From an uncultured bacterium (GTDB lineage: Bacteria > Bacteroidota > Bacteroidia > Bacteroidales > Bacteroidaceae), in contig CAJMPR010000023.1 in the NCBI GenBank assembly GCA_905215345.1, positions 1 through 62,805 of the forward strand: DNA of 62,805 nt, written 5' to 3'. A program made the translations under genes and the position numbers. Below are positions 1 through 8,464 of this stretch, one piece after another; position 1 is the stretch's first letter; every line of letters starts with the position of its first letter. The notes below the pieces were generated by a model. It made no database searches and was not told the origin of the DNA. It worked only from the letters and a program-made list of their open reading frames with translations.

Positions 1-52
1 CCAATACCACTGCTACCATTACCACTGCTTTAGAAATTAAGTTCGTTTTCAT
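1..52 (-). CDS. DUF3836-like secreted protein, N-terminal fragment (runs off the left edge)
   Basis: Only the first 17 codons lie in the window, reading MKTNLISKAVVMVAVVL on the minus strand, which is the start of a signal peptide. The start closely resembles the complete DUF3836 protein at 54487-54987 (MKTTNLFKAVAFVAM). The 26 bases just upstream of both start codons are nearly identical, and the promoters share the same architecture further up. Family membership is therefore inferred from the leader and promoter, not from the protein body, which lies outside the window. DUF3836 proteins are small exported Bacteroidetes proteins of unknown function. Confidence 0.6.
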   Translation of the reverse strand, partial: MKTNLISKAVVMVAVVL

Positions 53-130
53 AATTGTTATTTTTTTATTGTTATTATTAGTTTGAATTATTGAGGCTTT
101 CTTAGCTGAATGCCTTCGACTATATACAGT

Positions 131-145
131 CAATTGCTGTGCCAA
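131..145 (-). promoter_or_regulatory. sigma-54-like -24/-12 promoter of the left-edge DUF3836-like gene
   Basis: On the minus strand the sequence reads TTGGCAC, five bases, then TTGA. This matches the RpoN consensus TTGGCACG-N4-TTGC at the invariant -24 GG and the -12 G, but the -12 C is replaced by A. It lies about 80 bp upstream of the start codon at 52. The equivalent element at 55101-55116 stands in front of the second DUF3836 gene. An IHF-like AATCAA-N4-TAT sequence lies at 163-175, between this element and the upstream half-sites. Confidence 0.5.
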
Positions 146-189
146 ACTCATAAAACACTGATAATCAAAGATTATTAAAAACAGAATAA

Positions 190-227
190 TGTTCATTTCC
201 GAACAACTGTCCGCACAAAAACGAACA
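190..227 (-). promoter_or_regulatory. Four-half-site upstream activator array (TGTYCG/CGRACA)
   Basis: Reading the plus strand, the half-sites are TGTTCA (190-195), CGAACA (200-205), TGTCCG (208-213) and CGAACA (222-227), with gaps of 4, 2 and 8 bases. The array begins 45 bp from the edge of the TTGGCAC element. The copy at 55161-55198 has the same gaps and the same 45-bp offset. This is what a dimeric enhancer-binding protein working with sigma-54 would need; the cognate regulator is not in the window. Confidence 0.6.
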
Positions 228-237
228 TTATAAAAAA

Positions 238-336
238 ATGCAGCTACCGAAAGTTTTGCAATTAAGTGGTAACGCTATATTAGTAGGTGAAACAACTTGT
301 GGAGACACCGGTAATAATCCCCCGTACGTTTCATAG
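238..336 (+). pseudogene. Decayed fragment of an S41 (C-terminal processing) peptidase
   Basis: The frame from 265 to 334 reads SGNAILVGETTCGDTGNNP, which resembles the conserved LVGExTxGxTG segment of S41 peptidases. The preceding bases from 240, read one frame over, give AATESFAIK, like the segment carrying the catalytic Ser in that family. The two halves fit together only with a frameshift near position 264, and a stop follows at 334. No long open frame surrounds them. I infer a relic of a deleted peptidase gene; the match is short and from memory of the family. Confidence 0.45.
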
Positions 337-510
337 TTGGTAAAAAACACCATTTTTCTTACTAACCGAATTCTTCTTAGGATATATTACTATTTTCTTC
401 ATATCTGGTCCGCATTAGAATAACATCATTATTATTCTGTACGTAAATACAGGTTCAAATATTATTTAGATGAAAAAAAGATAAAAAGGGATATTAATAA
501 AGATAAAATT

Positions 511-1395
511 CTATCTTCTTCCCGCCCAATACACACCACCCAATATCAACATAGCCCCCATAAGTGACATTGCGGTAAGTTGTTCATTAAGCAATATAGC
601 AGAGCCTACCAATGTAAAAAGCGGATTCAGATAAATATAATTAGAGGCCCGTACCGTACCTAATTGTTTTAAAACCATGTTCCATACCACAAAACAAATT
701 AAGGAAGCCAATAAACTTAAAAAAAGAAGATTCAAAAGTACCGAAGGTTGTAAAAGTCCGGAAAGGGAAAACTGCCAAGGTCGAAATAAAAATGCAGGAA
801 GAATAGTCAACACTCCATAAAAGAAGATTTTACGGGTGATGAAAGTTGTCCGGTAACGATTAGCCATTTTCTTCATTATCAAACTATAAAATGCCCAGGA
901 AAAAGCTGCAAGCAAAGTCAATAAATCACCCAACGGAGAAATCTTCAATACAAATTGGCCATTATATACTACCAAAGCCACCCCTACCAATGCCAAAACA
1001 GAACCACCTATCAATCCTCGCTTAGCTTTTTCTTTCTTATAAATCATCAAAGACAAGATAGTAGTAAGCAACGGTGCTGTACAGACAATAAATGCTACGT
1101 TAGTTGCCAAAGTAATTTCCAAAGCCGTATTTTCCGTAAAAAAGTAAAGCGAACCACCTGTTACCCCCCCTAATAATAACCATAACTCATCTTTCCAATT
1201 ATCAGCAAACAGTTTACGGGGAGAAATAAACCAGATGCCCAAATAAGCTATCAGAAAACGGAGAAAAAAGATTTCCTGAGGAGAAAGACCATTTCCTATC
1301 AATACTTTCGTAGAAATAAACGTCAAACCCCATATCCCAACAACAAGAATGGCAATTAAGTGATAAGTGTAACCTTTTTTCGCAATCATATACAT
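511..1395 (-). CDS. DMT-superfamily (EamA/RhaT-type) transporter
   Basis: The 294-residue protein consists of about ten hydrophobic segments arranged as two EamA repeats of five helices each. It begins GIWGLTFISTKVLI and carries the typical polar/glycine spacing of drug/metabolite exporters, such as the NxxYLNPLF region near residue 255. The family exports metabolites, amino acids or drugs across the inner membrane; the substrate cannot be read from sequence. It is monocistronic. A TATCTTTG promoter element on the minus strand (1413-1420) leaves only about ten untranslated bases before the ATG at 1395; a second ATG two codons later is equally possible. Confidence 0.85.
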   Translation of the reverse strand: MYMIAKKGYTYHLIAILVVGIWGLTFISTKVLIGNGLSPQEIFFLRFLIAYLGIWFISPRKLFADNWKDELWLLLGGVTGGSLYFFTENTALEITLATNVAFIVCTAPLLTTILSLMIYKKEKAKRGLIGGSVLALVGVALVVYNGQFVLKISPLGDLLTLLAAFSWAFYSLIMKKMANRYRTTFITRKIFFYGVLTILPAFLFRPWQFSLSGLLQPSVLLNLLFLSLLASLICFVVWNMVLKQLGTVRASNYIYLNPLFTLVGSAILLNEQLTAMSLMGAMLILGGVYWAGRR

Positions 1396-1412
1396 ATCCG
1401 ATAAGTAGGCAA

Positions 1413-1420
1413 CAAAGATA
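1413..1420 (-). promoter_or_regulatory. Bacteroides -7 element (TATCTTTG) for the DMT transporter
   Basis: The plus strand caaagata is TATCTTTG on the minus strand, matching the Bacteroides housekeeping -7 consensus TAnnTTTG. It lies 18 bp from the start codon at 1395. I did not see a clear -33 TTTG. Confidence 0.45.
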
Positions 1421-1570
1421 AGCTATTTCAGTTTTCCACACAACGAAATGAATGCTTTAATAAGCTCCACTAAAATTCTGCCAGAATTCAGAGAGAATTT
1501 TACCAGAATTGTCTTCGAATTTATTAATACTCCCAATAACCCCTATTAAAGGCTTTAGTAAAAATATAAA

Positions 1571-1695
1571 CAAAAAAGGATGCAATCTTCACAGATTACA
1601 TCCTTTGAAATATCCTAAAAATCTTTTTTGTAAAATCCTATTGAATTAATTCAGCTATTATTTGTATTACAAACAAAAAATTAGTTTTAAAAGCA
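1571..1695 (-). ncRNA. Candidate small RNA (orphan promoter plus intrinsic terminator)
   Basis: On the minus strand a TATATTTG element (1701-1708) follows a TTG (1729-1731) at a 20-base gap, which fits the Bacteroides promoter pattern. About 95 bases further on is a hairpin with 12 of 13 arm positions paired (arms 1575-1587 and 1594-1606), a TGTGAA loop and then six T residues. No minus-strand gene upstream needs a terminator, since leuS reads the other way. The predicted transcript is about 125 nt and AT-rich, with no convincing open reading frame. No family was recognised. Confidence 0.4.
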
Positions 1696-1784
1696 CTTTA
1701 CAAATATAAGAAATAAAAAAGACAATGTCAAGTGTTTTATGCTGTTTTTTATATCACTCCGCTACAAATCTGAAAATAAACCCG

Positions 1785-1792
1785 TAACTTTG
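1785..1792 (+). promoter_or_regulatory. -7 element (TAACTTTG) for leuS
   Basis: TAACTTTG matches the TAnnTTTG consensus and lies 56 bp upstream of the leuS ATG. The leader is short and AT-rich, and I saw no T-box-like structure. Confidence 0.4.
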
Positions 1793-1848
1793 CACTGTTT
1801 ATAACAAGTAATTAACAGAGTTTTCAACAATATACTAACAAAACCATT

Positions 1849-4686
1849 ATGGAATACAATTTCAGAGAGATTGAAAAGAAATGGCAGAAACAATGGGTAG
1901 AGAATAAGACCTACCAAGTAACGGAAGATGAAACAAAGCAAAAATTCTATGTACTAAACATGTTCCCCTACCCTTCTGGCGCAGGCTTACACGTTGGTCA
2001 TCCATTGGGATATATTGCTTCGGACATTTATGCACGATACAAACGACTGCAAGGTTTCAATGTCCTGAATCCTATGGGATACGATGCTTACGGACTTCCC
2101 GCAGAACAATATGCTATCCAGACCGGACAACATCCTGCCATTACTACTGTTAACAATATCAACCGTTATCGCGAACAACTCGATAAAATAGGTTTCTGTT
2201 TCGACTGGAACCGTGAAATACGTACCTGTGATGCAGAATATTATCATTGGACGCAATGGGCATTCCAAAAGATGTTCAACAGTTATTATTGCAATGATGA
2301 AAAACAGGCACGTCCTATTGAAGAATTGATTGATGCGTTTCCAAAATATGGTAATGAAGGCTTAAACGCTGCTTGTAGCGAAGAACTAAACTTCACTGCC
2401 GAAGAATGGAATGCAATGAGTGAAAAAAAACAGCAAGAAATCCTGATGAACTACCGTATTGCCTATCTTGGTGAAACGATGGTAAACTGGTGTCCTCAAC
2501 TCGGAACAGTACTTGCCAATGATGAAGTGGTAGACGGTGTATCCGAACGTGGCGGTTTCCCTGTGGTACAGAAGAAGATGCGTCAATGGTGCTTACGTGT
2601 ATCCGCTTATGCACAACGTTTACTGGACGGACTGGATACGATTGACTGGACTGAATCATTGAAAGAAACTCAAAAGAATTGGATAGGTCGTAGTGAAGGT
2701 GCCGAAGTACAATTCAAAGTAAAAGACAGCGAACTTGAATTTACTATCTTCACCACTCGTGCCGATACTATGTTCGGTGTTACTTTCATGGTATTAGCTC
2801 CTGAAAGTGAGTTAGTATCTGCACTGACTACACCTGCACAGAAAGCTGAAGTAGATGCTTACCTGGAACGTACTAAAAAACGTACCGAACGCGAACGTAT
2901 TGCTGACCGTAGTGTAACGGGTGTATTCTCCGGAAGTTATGCCATCAACCCTTTCACGGGTGAAGCAGTACCTGTCTGGATTAGTGATTATGTACTGGCA
3001 GGATATGGAACAGGTGCCATAATGGCCGTACCTGCACACGATAGTCGTGACTATGCTTTTGCCAAACATTTCGGATTACCCATCGTTCCGTTGGTAGAAG
3101 GTTGTGATGTAAGTGAAGAAAGTTTCGATGCCAAGGAAGGCATTGTATGTAATTCTCCAAAAACAGGTGTAACACCTTACTGCGAACTGAATCTAAACGG
3201 AATGACTATCAAGGAAGCCATTGCAGCTACTAAAAAATACGTAAAAGAACATAATCTCGGACGTGTAAAGGTAAACTTCCGTCTGCGTGATGCCATCTTC
3301 TCACGTCAGCGTTATTGGGGTGAACCGTTCCCGGTTTACTACAAGGATAATATGCCTTACATGATTGATGAAAGTTGTCTGCCCTTGGAACTACCGGAAG
3401 TAGCCAAGTTCTTGCCTACCGAAACCGGTGAACCTCCGTTGGGACATGCTACTAAATGGGCTTGGGATACTGTTAATAAGTGCGTTACTGATAACGATAA
3501 GATAGACAATATCACTATTTTCCCACTAGAACTCAATACAATGCCAGGATTTGCCGGTTCAAGTGCTTATTACTTGCGTTATATGGATCCTCGTAACCAT
3601 ATGGCATTAGTAGACAAGAAGGTAGACGAATACTGGCGTAACGTAGATCTTTATGTAGGTGGAACCGAACATGCTACCGGTCACTTGATTTATTCACGTT
3701 TCTGGAACAAATTTCTGCATGACTTGGGTGTTTCAGCAGTAGAAGAGCCTTTCCAAAAATTAGTGAATCAAGGTATGATTCAAGGAAGAAGTAACTTTGT
3801 TTATCGTATTAAGGATACTAATAAATTCGTATCTCTGAACCTGAAAGACCAATATGACACTACCCCACTCCACGTAGATGTAAACATTGTATCGAATGAT
3901 ATTTTGGATTTAGAAGCATTCAAAGCATGGCGACCTGAATATGAAACGGCAGAGTTTATCCTGGAAGACGGTAAATATATCTGTGGTTGGACAGTAGAAA
4001 AGATGAGTAAATCCATGTTCAATGTCGTTAATCCCGATATGATTGTAGAAAAATACGGTGCAGATACTCTTCGTATGTACGAAATGTTCCTTGGTCCGGT
4101 AGAACAATCCAAACCTTGGGATACAAACGGTATTGATGGTGTACACCGTTTCATTAAGAAATTCTGGTCATTGTTCTACGACCGTAACGACAGTTATTTG
4201 GTAACAGATGAACCCGCTACCAAAGAAGAACTGAAATCCCTGCATAAACTTATCAAGAAAGTTACAGGAGATATTGAACAATTCTCTTACAATACTTCTA
4301 TCAGTGCCTTTATGATTTGTGTAAACGAACTGTTTACATTAAAATGCAGCAAAAAGGAAATACTCAATCAGCTTACCGTCACGTTAGCTCCTTTTGCTCC
4401 GCATGTATGCGAAGAATTATGGGCAACATTAGGCAACACAGGTTCGGTATGTAATGCTCAATGGCCTACATACAATGAAGATTATCTGGTGGAAAGTACA
4501 ATTAACTATACCATTTCCTTCAACGGAAAAGCACGTTTCAATATGGAATTCCCAGCAGACGCAACATCAGATGCTATTCAGGAAACTGTCCTGGCCGATG
4601 AACGTTCCGTAAAATGGATAGAAGGTAAAACGATTAATAAAATAATCGTAGTACCGAAGAAAATTGTAAACATTGTTATTAAATAA
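1849..4686 (+). CDS. leuS: Leucine--tRNA ligase
   Basis: This class Ia synthetase charges tRNA-Leu with leucine in the cytoplasm. The 945-residue length is typical of the longer Bacteroidetes LeuRS. The HIGH-type motif appears as HVGH at residues 48-51 after NMFPYPSG, and KMSKS is at 718-722. The region between holds the CP1 editing domain (residues about 230-430) and the RQRYWGEPFPVYY segment typical of LeuRS. The C-terminal anticodon-binding part is complete. It starts at the ATG at 1849 behind a TAnnTTTG element. The YitT gene follows after five bases and may be cotranscribed. Confidence 0.98.
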   Translation: MEYNFREIEKKWQKQWVENKTYQVTEDETKQKFYVLNMFPYPSGAGLHVGHPLGYIASDIYARYKRLQGFNVLNPMGYDAYGLPAEQYAIQTGQHPAITTVNNINRYREQLDKIGFCFDWNREIRTCDAEYYHWTQWAFQKMFNSYYCNDEKQARPIEELIDAFPKYGNEGLNAACSEELNFTAEEWNAMSEKKQQEILMNYRIAYLGETMVNWCPQLGTVLANDEVVDGVSERGGFPVVQKKMRQWCLRVSAYAQRLLDGLDTIDWTESLKETQKNWIGRSEGAEVQFKVKDSELEFTIFTTRADTMFGVTFMVLAPESELVSALTTPAQKAEVDAYLERTKKRTERERIADRSVTGVFSGSYAINPFTGEAVPVWISDYVLAGYGTGAIMAVPAHDSRDYAFAKHFGLPIVPLVEGCDVSEESFDAKEGIVCNSPKTGVTPYCELNLNGMTIKEAIAATKKYVKEHNLGRVKVNFRLRDAIFSRQRYWGEPFPVYYKDNMPYMIDESCLPLELPEVAKFLPTETGEPPLGHATKWAWDTVNKCVTDNDKIDNITIFPLELNTMPGFAGSSAYYLRYMDPRNHMALVDKKVDEYWRNVDLYVGGTEHATGHLIYSRFWNKFLHDLGVSAVEEPFQKLVNQGMIQGRSNFVYRIKDTNKFVSLNLKDQYDTTPLHVDVNIVSNDILDLEAFKAWRPEYETAEFILEDGKYICGWTVEKMSKSMFNVVNPDMIVEKYGADTLRMYEMFLGPVEQSKPWDTNGIDGVHRFIKKFWSLFYDRNDSYLVTDEPATKEELKSLHKLIKKVTGDIEQFSYNTSISAFMICVNELFTLKCSKKEILNQLTVTLAPFAPHVCEELWATLGNTGSVCNAQWPTYNEDYLVESTINYTISFNGKARFNMEFPADATSDAIQETVLADERSVKWIEGKTINKIIVVPKKIVNIVIK

Positions 4687-4691
4687 CAAAT

Positions 4692-5594
4692 ATGCAAATT
4701 ACAAAACCAAACAAAACGGAAGTGATGAGAGAGTTGAGAGACTACATCTTCATCACTTTCGGACTCATCAGCTATGCAATGGGATGGGCAGCATTCCTCA
4801 TTCCCTATCAGATTACTACCGGAGGTACTACCGGTATCGGAGCCATCATCTATTATTCCACAGGATTCCCTATCCAGTGGTCTTATTTCATTATCAACGC
4901 TGTTTTAATGACATTTGCCATTAAAATACTGGGACCTAAGTTTAGTATTAAGACTACGTATGCCATTTTCGGATTAACATTTTTCCTCTGGTTCTTTCAG
5001 CTATTGGTTAACGGAGCTGACGGCGTACCTCCACAAATCTTAGGACCGGGACAAGATTTCATGGCCTGTCTGATAGGTGCCGCTATGTGTGGTATCGGTC
5101 TAGGAGTTGTGTTTAATTGCAACGGAAGTACCGGCGGTACGGATATTATTGCTGCCATTATTCATAAATACCATGATATTACCTTAGGACGTATGATTAT
5201 GGCTTGCGATGTTGTCATTATTGGTTCTTGTTATTTCATTTTTAATGACTGGAGACGAGTTATATTTGGCTTTGTAACACTGTTTGTGATTGGTTTTGTG
5301 TTAGATTACATTGTCAACGGAGCGCGCCAGTCCGTACAATTTTTTATCTTCTCCAAGGAATACGAAAAGATTGCCGACCGTATTACCAAAGAAACTCATC
5401 GTGGAGTAACAGTACTCGACGGCATAGGCTGGTATAGCAAACGTAATGTAAAAGTATTGGTTGTATTAGCTTATAAACGCCAATCTGTTGAAATATTCCG
5501 TCTGGTAAAAGACATCGATCCAAATGCTTTCATTTCTCAAAGTTCTGTCATCGGTGTATACGGAGAAGGTTTTGACCGGTTAAAAGTAAAATAG
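4692..5594 (+). CDS. YitT family membrane protein
   Basis: The 300-residue protein has an N-terminal membrane domain of five to six helices (about residues 20-215; the old DUF161 or YitT_membrane family) containing the conserved GLGVVFNCNGSTGGTDI stretch. A C-terminal cytoplasmic DUF2179 domain follows (about 220-290), including TKETHRGVTVLDGIGWY. YitT-like proteins are widespread inner-membrane proteins of undefined transport or sensing role. It starts five bases after the leuS stop, and rdgB follows 33 bases later, so the three genes probably form one operon. No function beyond the family can be inferred. Confidence 0.9.
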   Translation: MQITKPNKTEVMRELRDYIFITFGLISYAMGWAAFLIPYQITTGGTTGIGAIIYYSTGFPIQWSYFIINAVLMTFAIKILGPKFSIKTTYAIFGLTFFLWFFQLLVNGADGVPPQILGPGQDFMACLIGAAMCGIGLGVVFNCNGSTGGTDIIAAIIHKYHDITLGRMIMACDVVIIGSCYFIFNDWRRVIFGFVTLFVIGFVLDYIVNGARQSVQFFIFSKEYEKIADRITKETHRGVTVLDGIGWYSKRNVKVLVVLAYKRQSVEIFRLVKDIDPNAFISQSSVIGVYGEGFDRLKVK

Positions 5595-5627
5595 TTACTA
5601 ACCATAAACCGCAATTTACAACTAAAA

Positions 5628-6218
5628 ATGAAAGAATATATGAGAAAGAAATTTGTATTTGCTACCAACAATGCTCATAAATTGGAAGAAGTTACCGCTA
5701 TTTTAGGAGATAAAATAGAACTTCTCAGTATGAAAGATATAAATTGTAATGTAGATATTCCCGAGACTGCAGATACACTTGAAGGAAATGCCCTTATTAA
5801 AGCTCACTATATTTTTAACAACTATCATTCAGATTGTTTTGCTGATGATACCGGCCTGGAAGTTGAAGCTTTGAACGGAGCTCCCGGCATATATTCGGCC
5901 CGTTATGCAGGTGATGCGCACAATTCTGAAGCCAATATGAAGAAACTATTGCAGGATATGGAAGGATTAGACAATCGTAAAGCCCAATTCCGTACCGTAT
6001 TTGCGCTTATAGTAGATGGAAAGGAACATTTATTCGAAGGCATCGTAAAAGGCGAAATAACGAAAAACAGACGTGGTACGTCAGGTTTTGGATATGATCC
6101 TATATTTATACCCGAAGGATATACACAGACTTATGCTGAAATGGGCAATGAACTGAAAAATAAAATCAGCCATCGTGCCTTGGCAACAAACAAACTCTGT
6201 AACTTCCTGCTCAAATAG
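5628..6218 (+). CDS. rdgB: RdgB/HAM1 family non-canonical purine NTP pyrophosphatase
   Basis: This is predicted to hydrolyse dITP, XTP and ITP to the monophosphates, keeping deaminated purines out of DNA and RNA. The 196-residue length is standard. Signature segments are FATNNAHKLEEV near the start, the metal-binding DDTGLEVEALNGAPG about residues 73-88, and SGFGYDPIFIPEG near 150. Two starts are possible: ATG at 5628, or the ATG at 5640 giving MRKKFVFATNN, which is closer to the family consensus. It is the last gene of the leuS-YitT-rdgB run; a long hairpin lies just downstream. Confidence 0.95.
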   Translation: MKEYMRKKFVFATNNAHKLEEVTAILGDKIELLSMKDINCNVDIPETADTLEGNALIKAHYIFNNYHSDCFADDTGLEVEALNGAPGIYSARYAGDAHNSEANMKKLLQDMEGLDNRKAQFRTVFALIVDGKEHLFEGIVKGEITKNRRGTSGFGYDPIFIPEGYTQTYAEMGNELKNKISHRALATNKLCNFLLK

Positions 6219-6233
6219 AAAACAAATAAATAT

Positions 6234-6283
6234 CTGTAAGTAGTTAAACATCTACCACGTAGTAGTTATTTAATTACTTACAG
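6234..6283. terminator. Long hairpin between convergent rdgB and nadA
   Basis: Arms 6234-6248 and 6269-6283 pair at 14 of 15 positions. A second small stem sits inside the loop (CTAC at 6252-6255 with GTAG at 6259-6262). It lies between the stop codons of two convergent genes, so it probably terminates both, although neither side has a strong T-run. Confidence 0.55.
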
Positions 6284-6310
6284 GTAATTAAATATATATC
6301 CACAGGTTGT

Positions 6311-7249
6311 TTACAACCCTAACTTCGCCGAAATTTCCAACATCCTTTTTATCGGTTTTACTGCCTTTTCCGCTACTTCAGCATCCACCTCAATTTCAGG
6401 AGACTCATTCTTTAAGCAATTATAAAGCTTTTCCAGCGTATTTAAACGCATGAAGTTACATTCATTACAGGCACAGGTACTATCGTTAGGAGGAGCCGGA
6501 ATAAACGTTGTCTGCGGGCATTTTTTCTGCATCTCATGCAGAATACCCGATTCGGTAGCTACAATATAACTCTTTTCAGGATGGGAAACGGCATATTTCA
6601 GTAAAGCAGCCGTAGACCCTACTACATCAGCCAACTTCAATAACACACTCTTACATTCAGGATGTGCCAATACCACCGCATCAGAATATTTAGTTTTTAA
6701 TTCAACAATCTTTTCAACCGAGAATTGTTCGTGTACATGGCATGCGCCATCCCATAATAACATATTCCGACCGGTAATGGAGTTGATATAATTACCTAAG
6801 TTTCTATCGGGACCAAAGATTATTTTCTCATCTTTGGGAAAGCTTTCTACAATCTGACGGGCATTGGTAGAAGTCACCACCACATCAGTTACGGCTTTTA
6901 CGGCAGCTGTAGTGTTTACATAGGATATTACCGTATATCCGGGATGCTCTTTGACAAACTGTGCAAACTTATCAGCCGGACAGCTGTCTGCCAATGAACA
7001 ACCTGCTTCCATATCAGGTACCAACACCTTCTTACCGGGACAGAGTACCTTTGCTGTTTCACCCATGAAGTGAACACCACACATTACAATGATATCCGCT
7101 TCCGTCTTGGCTGCCCATTGTGCCAAAGCCAGACTATCTCCAACGTAATCGGCTATATCTTGTATTTCACCCTTCTGGTAGTAGTGTCCCAGGATGATTG
7201 CATTTTTCTCTTTCTTCAGTTGCTTAATAGCTTCTATTAGATTATTCAT
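6311..7249 (-). CDS. nadA: Quinolinate synthase A
   Basis: This 4Fe-4S enzyme condenses iminoaspartate with dihydroxyacetone phosphate to quinolinate in de novo NAD synthesis. From the ATG at 7249 the protein has 312 residues and begins MNNLIEAIKQLKKEKNAIIL. Family features are GHYYQKGEIQDIADYVGDSL, the cysteine-bearing EAGCSLADSCPAD (C84, C90) and the late STCACNECNFMRLN segment. The frame stays open 40 codons upstream, but that extension does not look like the family and 7249 is the better start. Its partner nadB lies 28 kb away at 35172-36761, and nadC is not in the window. Confidence 0.96.
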   Translation of the reverse strand: MNNLIEAIKQLKKEKNAIILGHYYQKGEIQDIADYVGDSLALAQWAAKTEADIIVMCGVHFMGETAKVLCPGKKVLVPDMEAGCSLADSCPADKFAQFVKEHPGYTVISYVNTTAAVKAVTDVVVTSTNARQIVESFPKDEKIIFGPDRNLGNYINSITGRNMLLWDGACHVHEQFSVEKIVELKTKYSDAVVLAHPECKSVLLKLADVVGSTAALLKYAVSHPEKSYIVATESGILHEMQKKCPQTTFIPAPPNDSTCACNECNFMRLNTLEKLYNCLKNESPEIEVDAEVAEKAVKPIKRMLEISAKLGL

Positions 7250-7736
7250 AATTATATTTTTTATTTCTCTTTTTTCTTTAAAAATCTTTTGATAGTGATG
7301 ATAGCCTGTTAATAGTGTGAACAAATAAATACGATTTTTCTTGTCCAGGAAGTTATTAGTATCAGGCAAAACTTTATTCTCAGGTTATGAACGTGAAGTT
7401 TCAAAGCATATCTATTGATAATAAGCCTTCTATAAAACTACATTAACACCTTGTTAATAAATTGCAAAGTTAATAACTTTAGGGTTATAAACTGATGAAA
7501 GGCTACTGAAAAATGTGTTTATATAGCCTTTAAAAATTTCTCTTAACTTTTTTGGATTGTTCGTTACACCGTTGTAATATGTGTTACTTTGAATAATGCA
7601 AGGATTATTTCTAAAAATCTTTCCCTTGAGTATTGACACCTTTTCAACGGTTATCAACAGGGATATAAACGGAAAGAAGTATCTTTGCGAAATGAATGAG
7701 AGTTCACTATGGAAATACAAATAAATCATTAGTTAT
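7250..7736. other. Gene-free divergent spacer between nadA and the SpoU gene
   Basis: This 487-bp AT-rich spacer contains the promoters for both neighbours. A minus-strand TAACTTTG at 7465-7472 could serve nadA with a leader of about 210 nt. TTAATAA-type repeats are frequent. I see no gene, tRNA or strong hairpin. Confidence 0.5.
7680..7687 (+). promoter_or_regulatory. -7 element (TATCTTTG) for the SpoU methyltransferase
   Basis: TATCTTTG fits the TAnnTTTG consensus 50 bp upstream of the ATG at 7737. No good -33 element was found. Confidence 0.45.
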
Positions 7737-8267
7737 ATGAATCGTAAATTAAAGATAACCGAACTGAATCGTATTAGTATAGAGGAATTTAAGGAAGCTG
7801 ATAAGTTGCCTTTGGTAGTTGTGCTGGATAATATTCGCAGTCTTCATAATATAGGTTCTGTTTTTCGTACTTCCGATGCTTTTCGTATTGAATGTATCTA
7901 TTTATGTGGTATTACAGCTGTACCACCACATCCTGAAATGCATAAGACGGCTTTAGGAGCAGAACTCACCGTGGATTGGAAGTATGTTAATAACACTGTT
8001 GAAGCTGTTGATAACCTCAAGAAAGAAGGATATACAGTATATTCCATAGAACAAGCAGAAGGTAGTATCATGTTAGATGAGTTAACTTTACACAAGGCAG
8101 GAAAGTACGCTGTGGTGATGGGAAATGAGGTGAAAGGTGTTCAACAGGAAGTAATAGATCATTCTCATGGTTGTATTGAGATTCCTCAATACGGTACGAA
8201 ACACTCTTTAAACGTATCTGTTACGGCCGGTATTGTTATTTGGGACTTATTTAAGAAATTGAAATAG
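7737..8267 (+). CDS. TrmH/SpoU family RNA 2'-O-methyltransferase
   Basis: The 176-residue protein is a stand-alone SPOUT methyltransferase that transfers methyl from SAM to a ribose 2'-OH of tRNA or rRNA. All three SpoU motifs are visible: LDNIRSLHNIGSVFRTSDAF (motif 1, about residues 31-50, with the catalytic Arg), VVMGNEVKGV (motif 2, about 125-135), and IPQYGTKHSLNVSVTAGI (motif 3, about 149-166). It lacks the N-terminal substrate-binding extension of RlmB, so the target RNA is uncertain. It stands alone, behind a TATCTTTG element. Confidence 0.92.
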   Translation: MNRKLKITELNRISIEEFKEADKLPLVVVLDNIRSLHNIGSVFRTSDAFRIECIYLCGITAVPPHPEMHKTALGAELTVDWKYVNNTVEAVDNLKKEGYTVYSIEQAEGSIMLDELTLHKAGKYAVVMGNEVKGVQQEVIDHSHGCIEIPQYGTKHSLNVSVTAGIVIWDLFKKLK

Positions 8268-8464
8268 TAATAAGCCAGTTAATAAGTAGAGATAACTATG
8301 TTTTAAAAAGTAGTTACATTATCTTTTTAGCTTTATAATTAACTGATAGTTATTTAAGTTATTAACAAGATTATTTCTATATTTATCAATACTTTATGTT
8401 TTGGTAGATTTACATTGCTAACAGTGTTATCAACCTGATGTTAACTATAAAGGTTCTTATTTGA

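Noticed and set aside
6969..6990. A CGGACAGCTGTCTG dyad resembling the DUF3836 activator half-sites
   Set aside because: It lies inside the nadA coding sequence, lacks the 4-2-8 spacing and has no TTGGCAC element nearby.
7250..7369. 40-residue N-terminal extension of NadA
   Set aside because: The extension has no resemblance to NadA proteins. The internal ATG at 7249 gives the family start and length.
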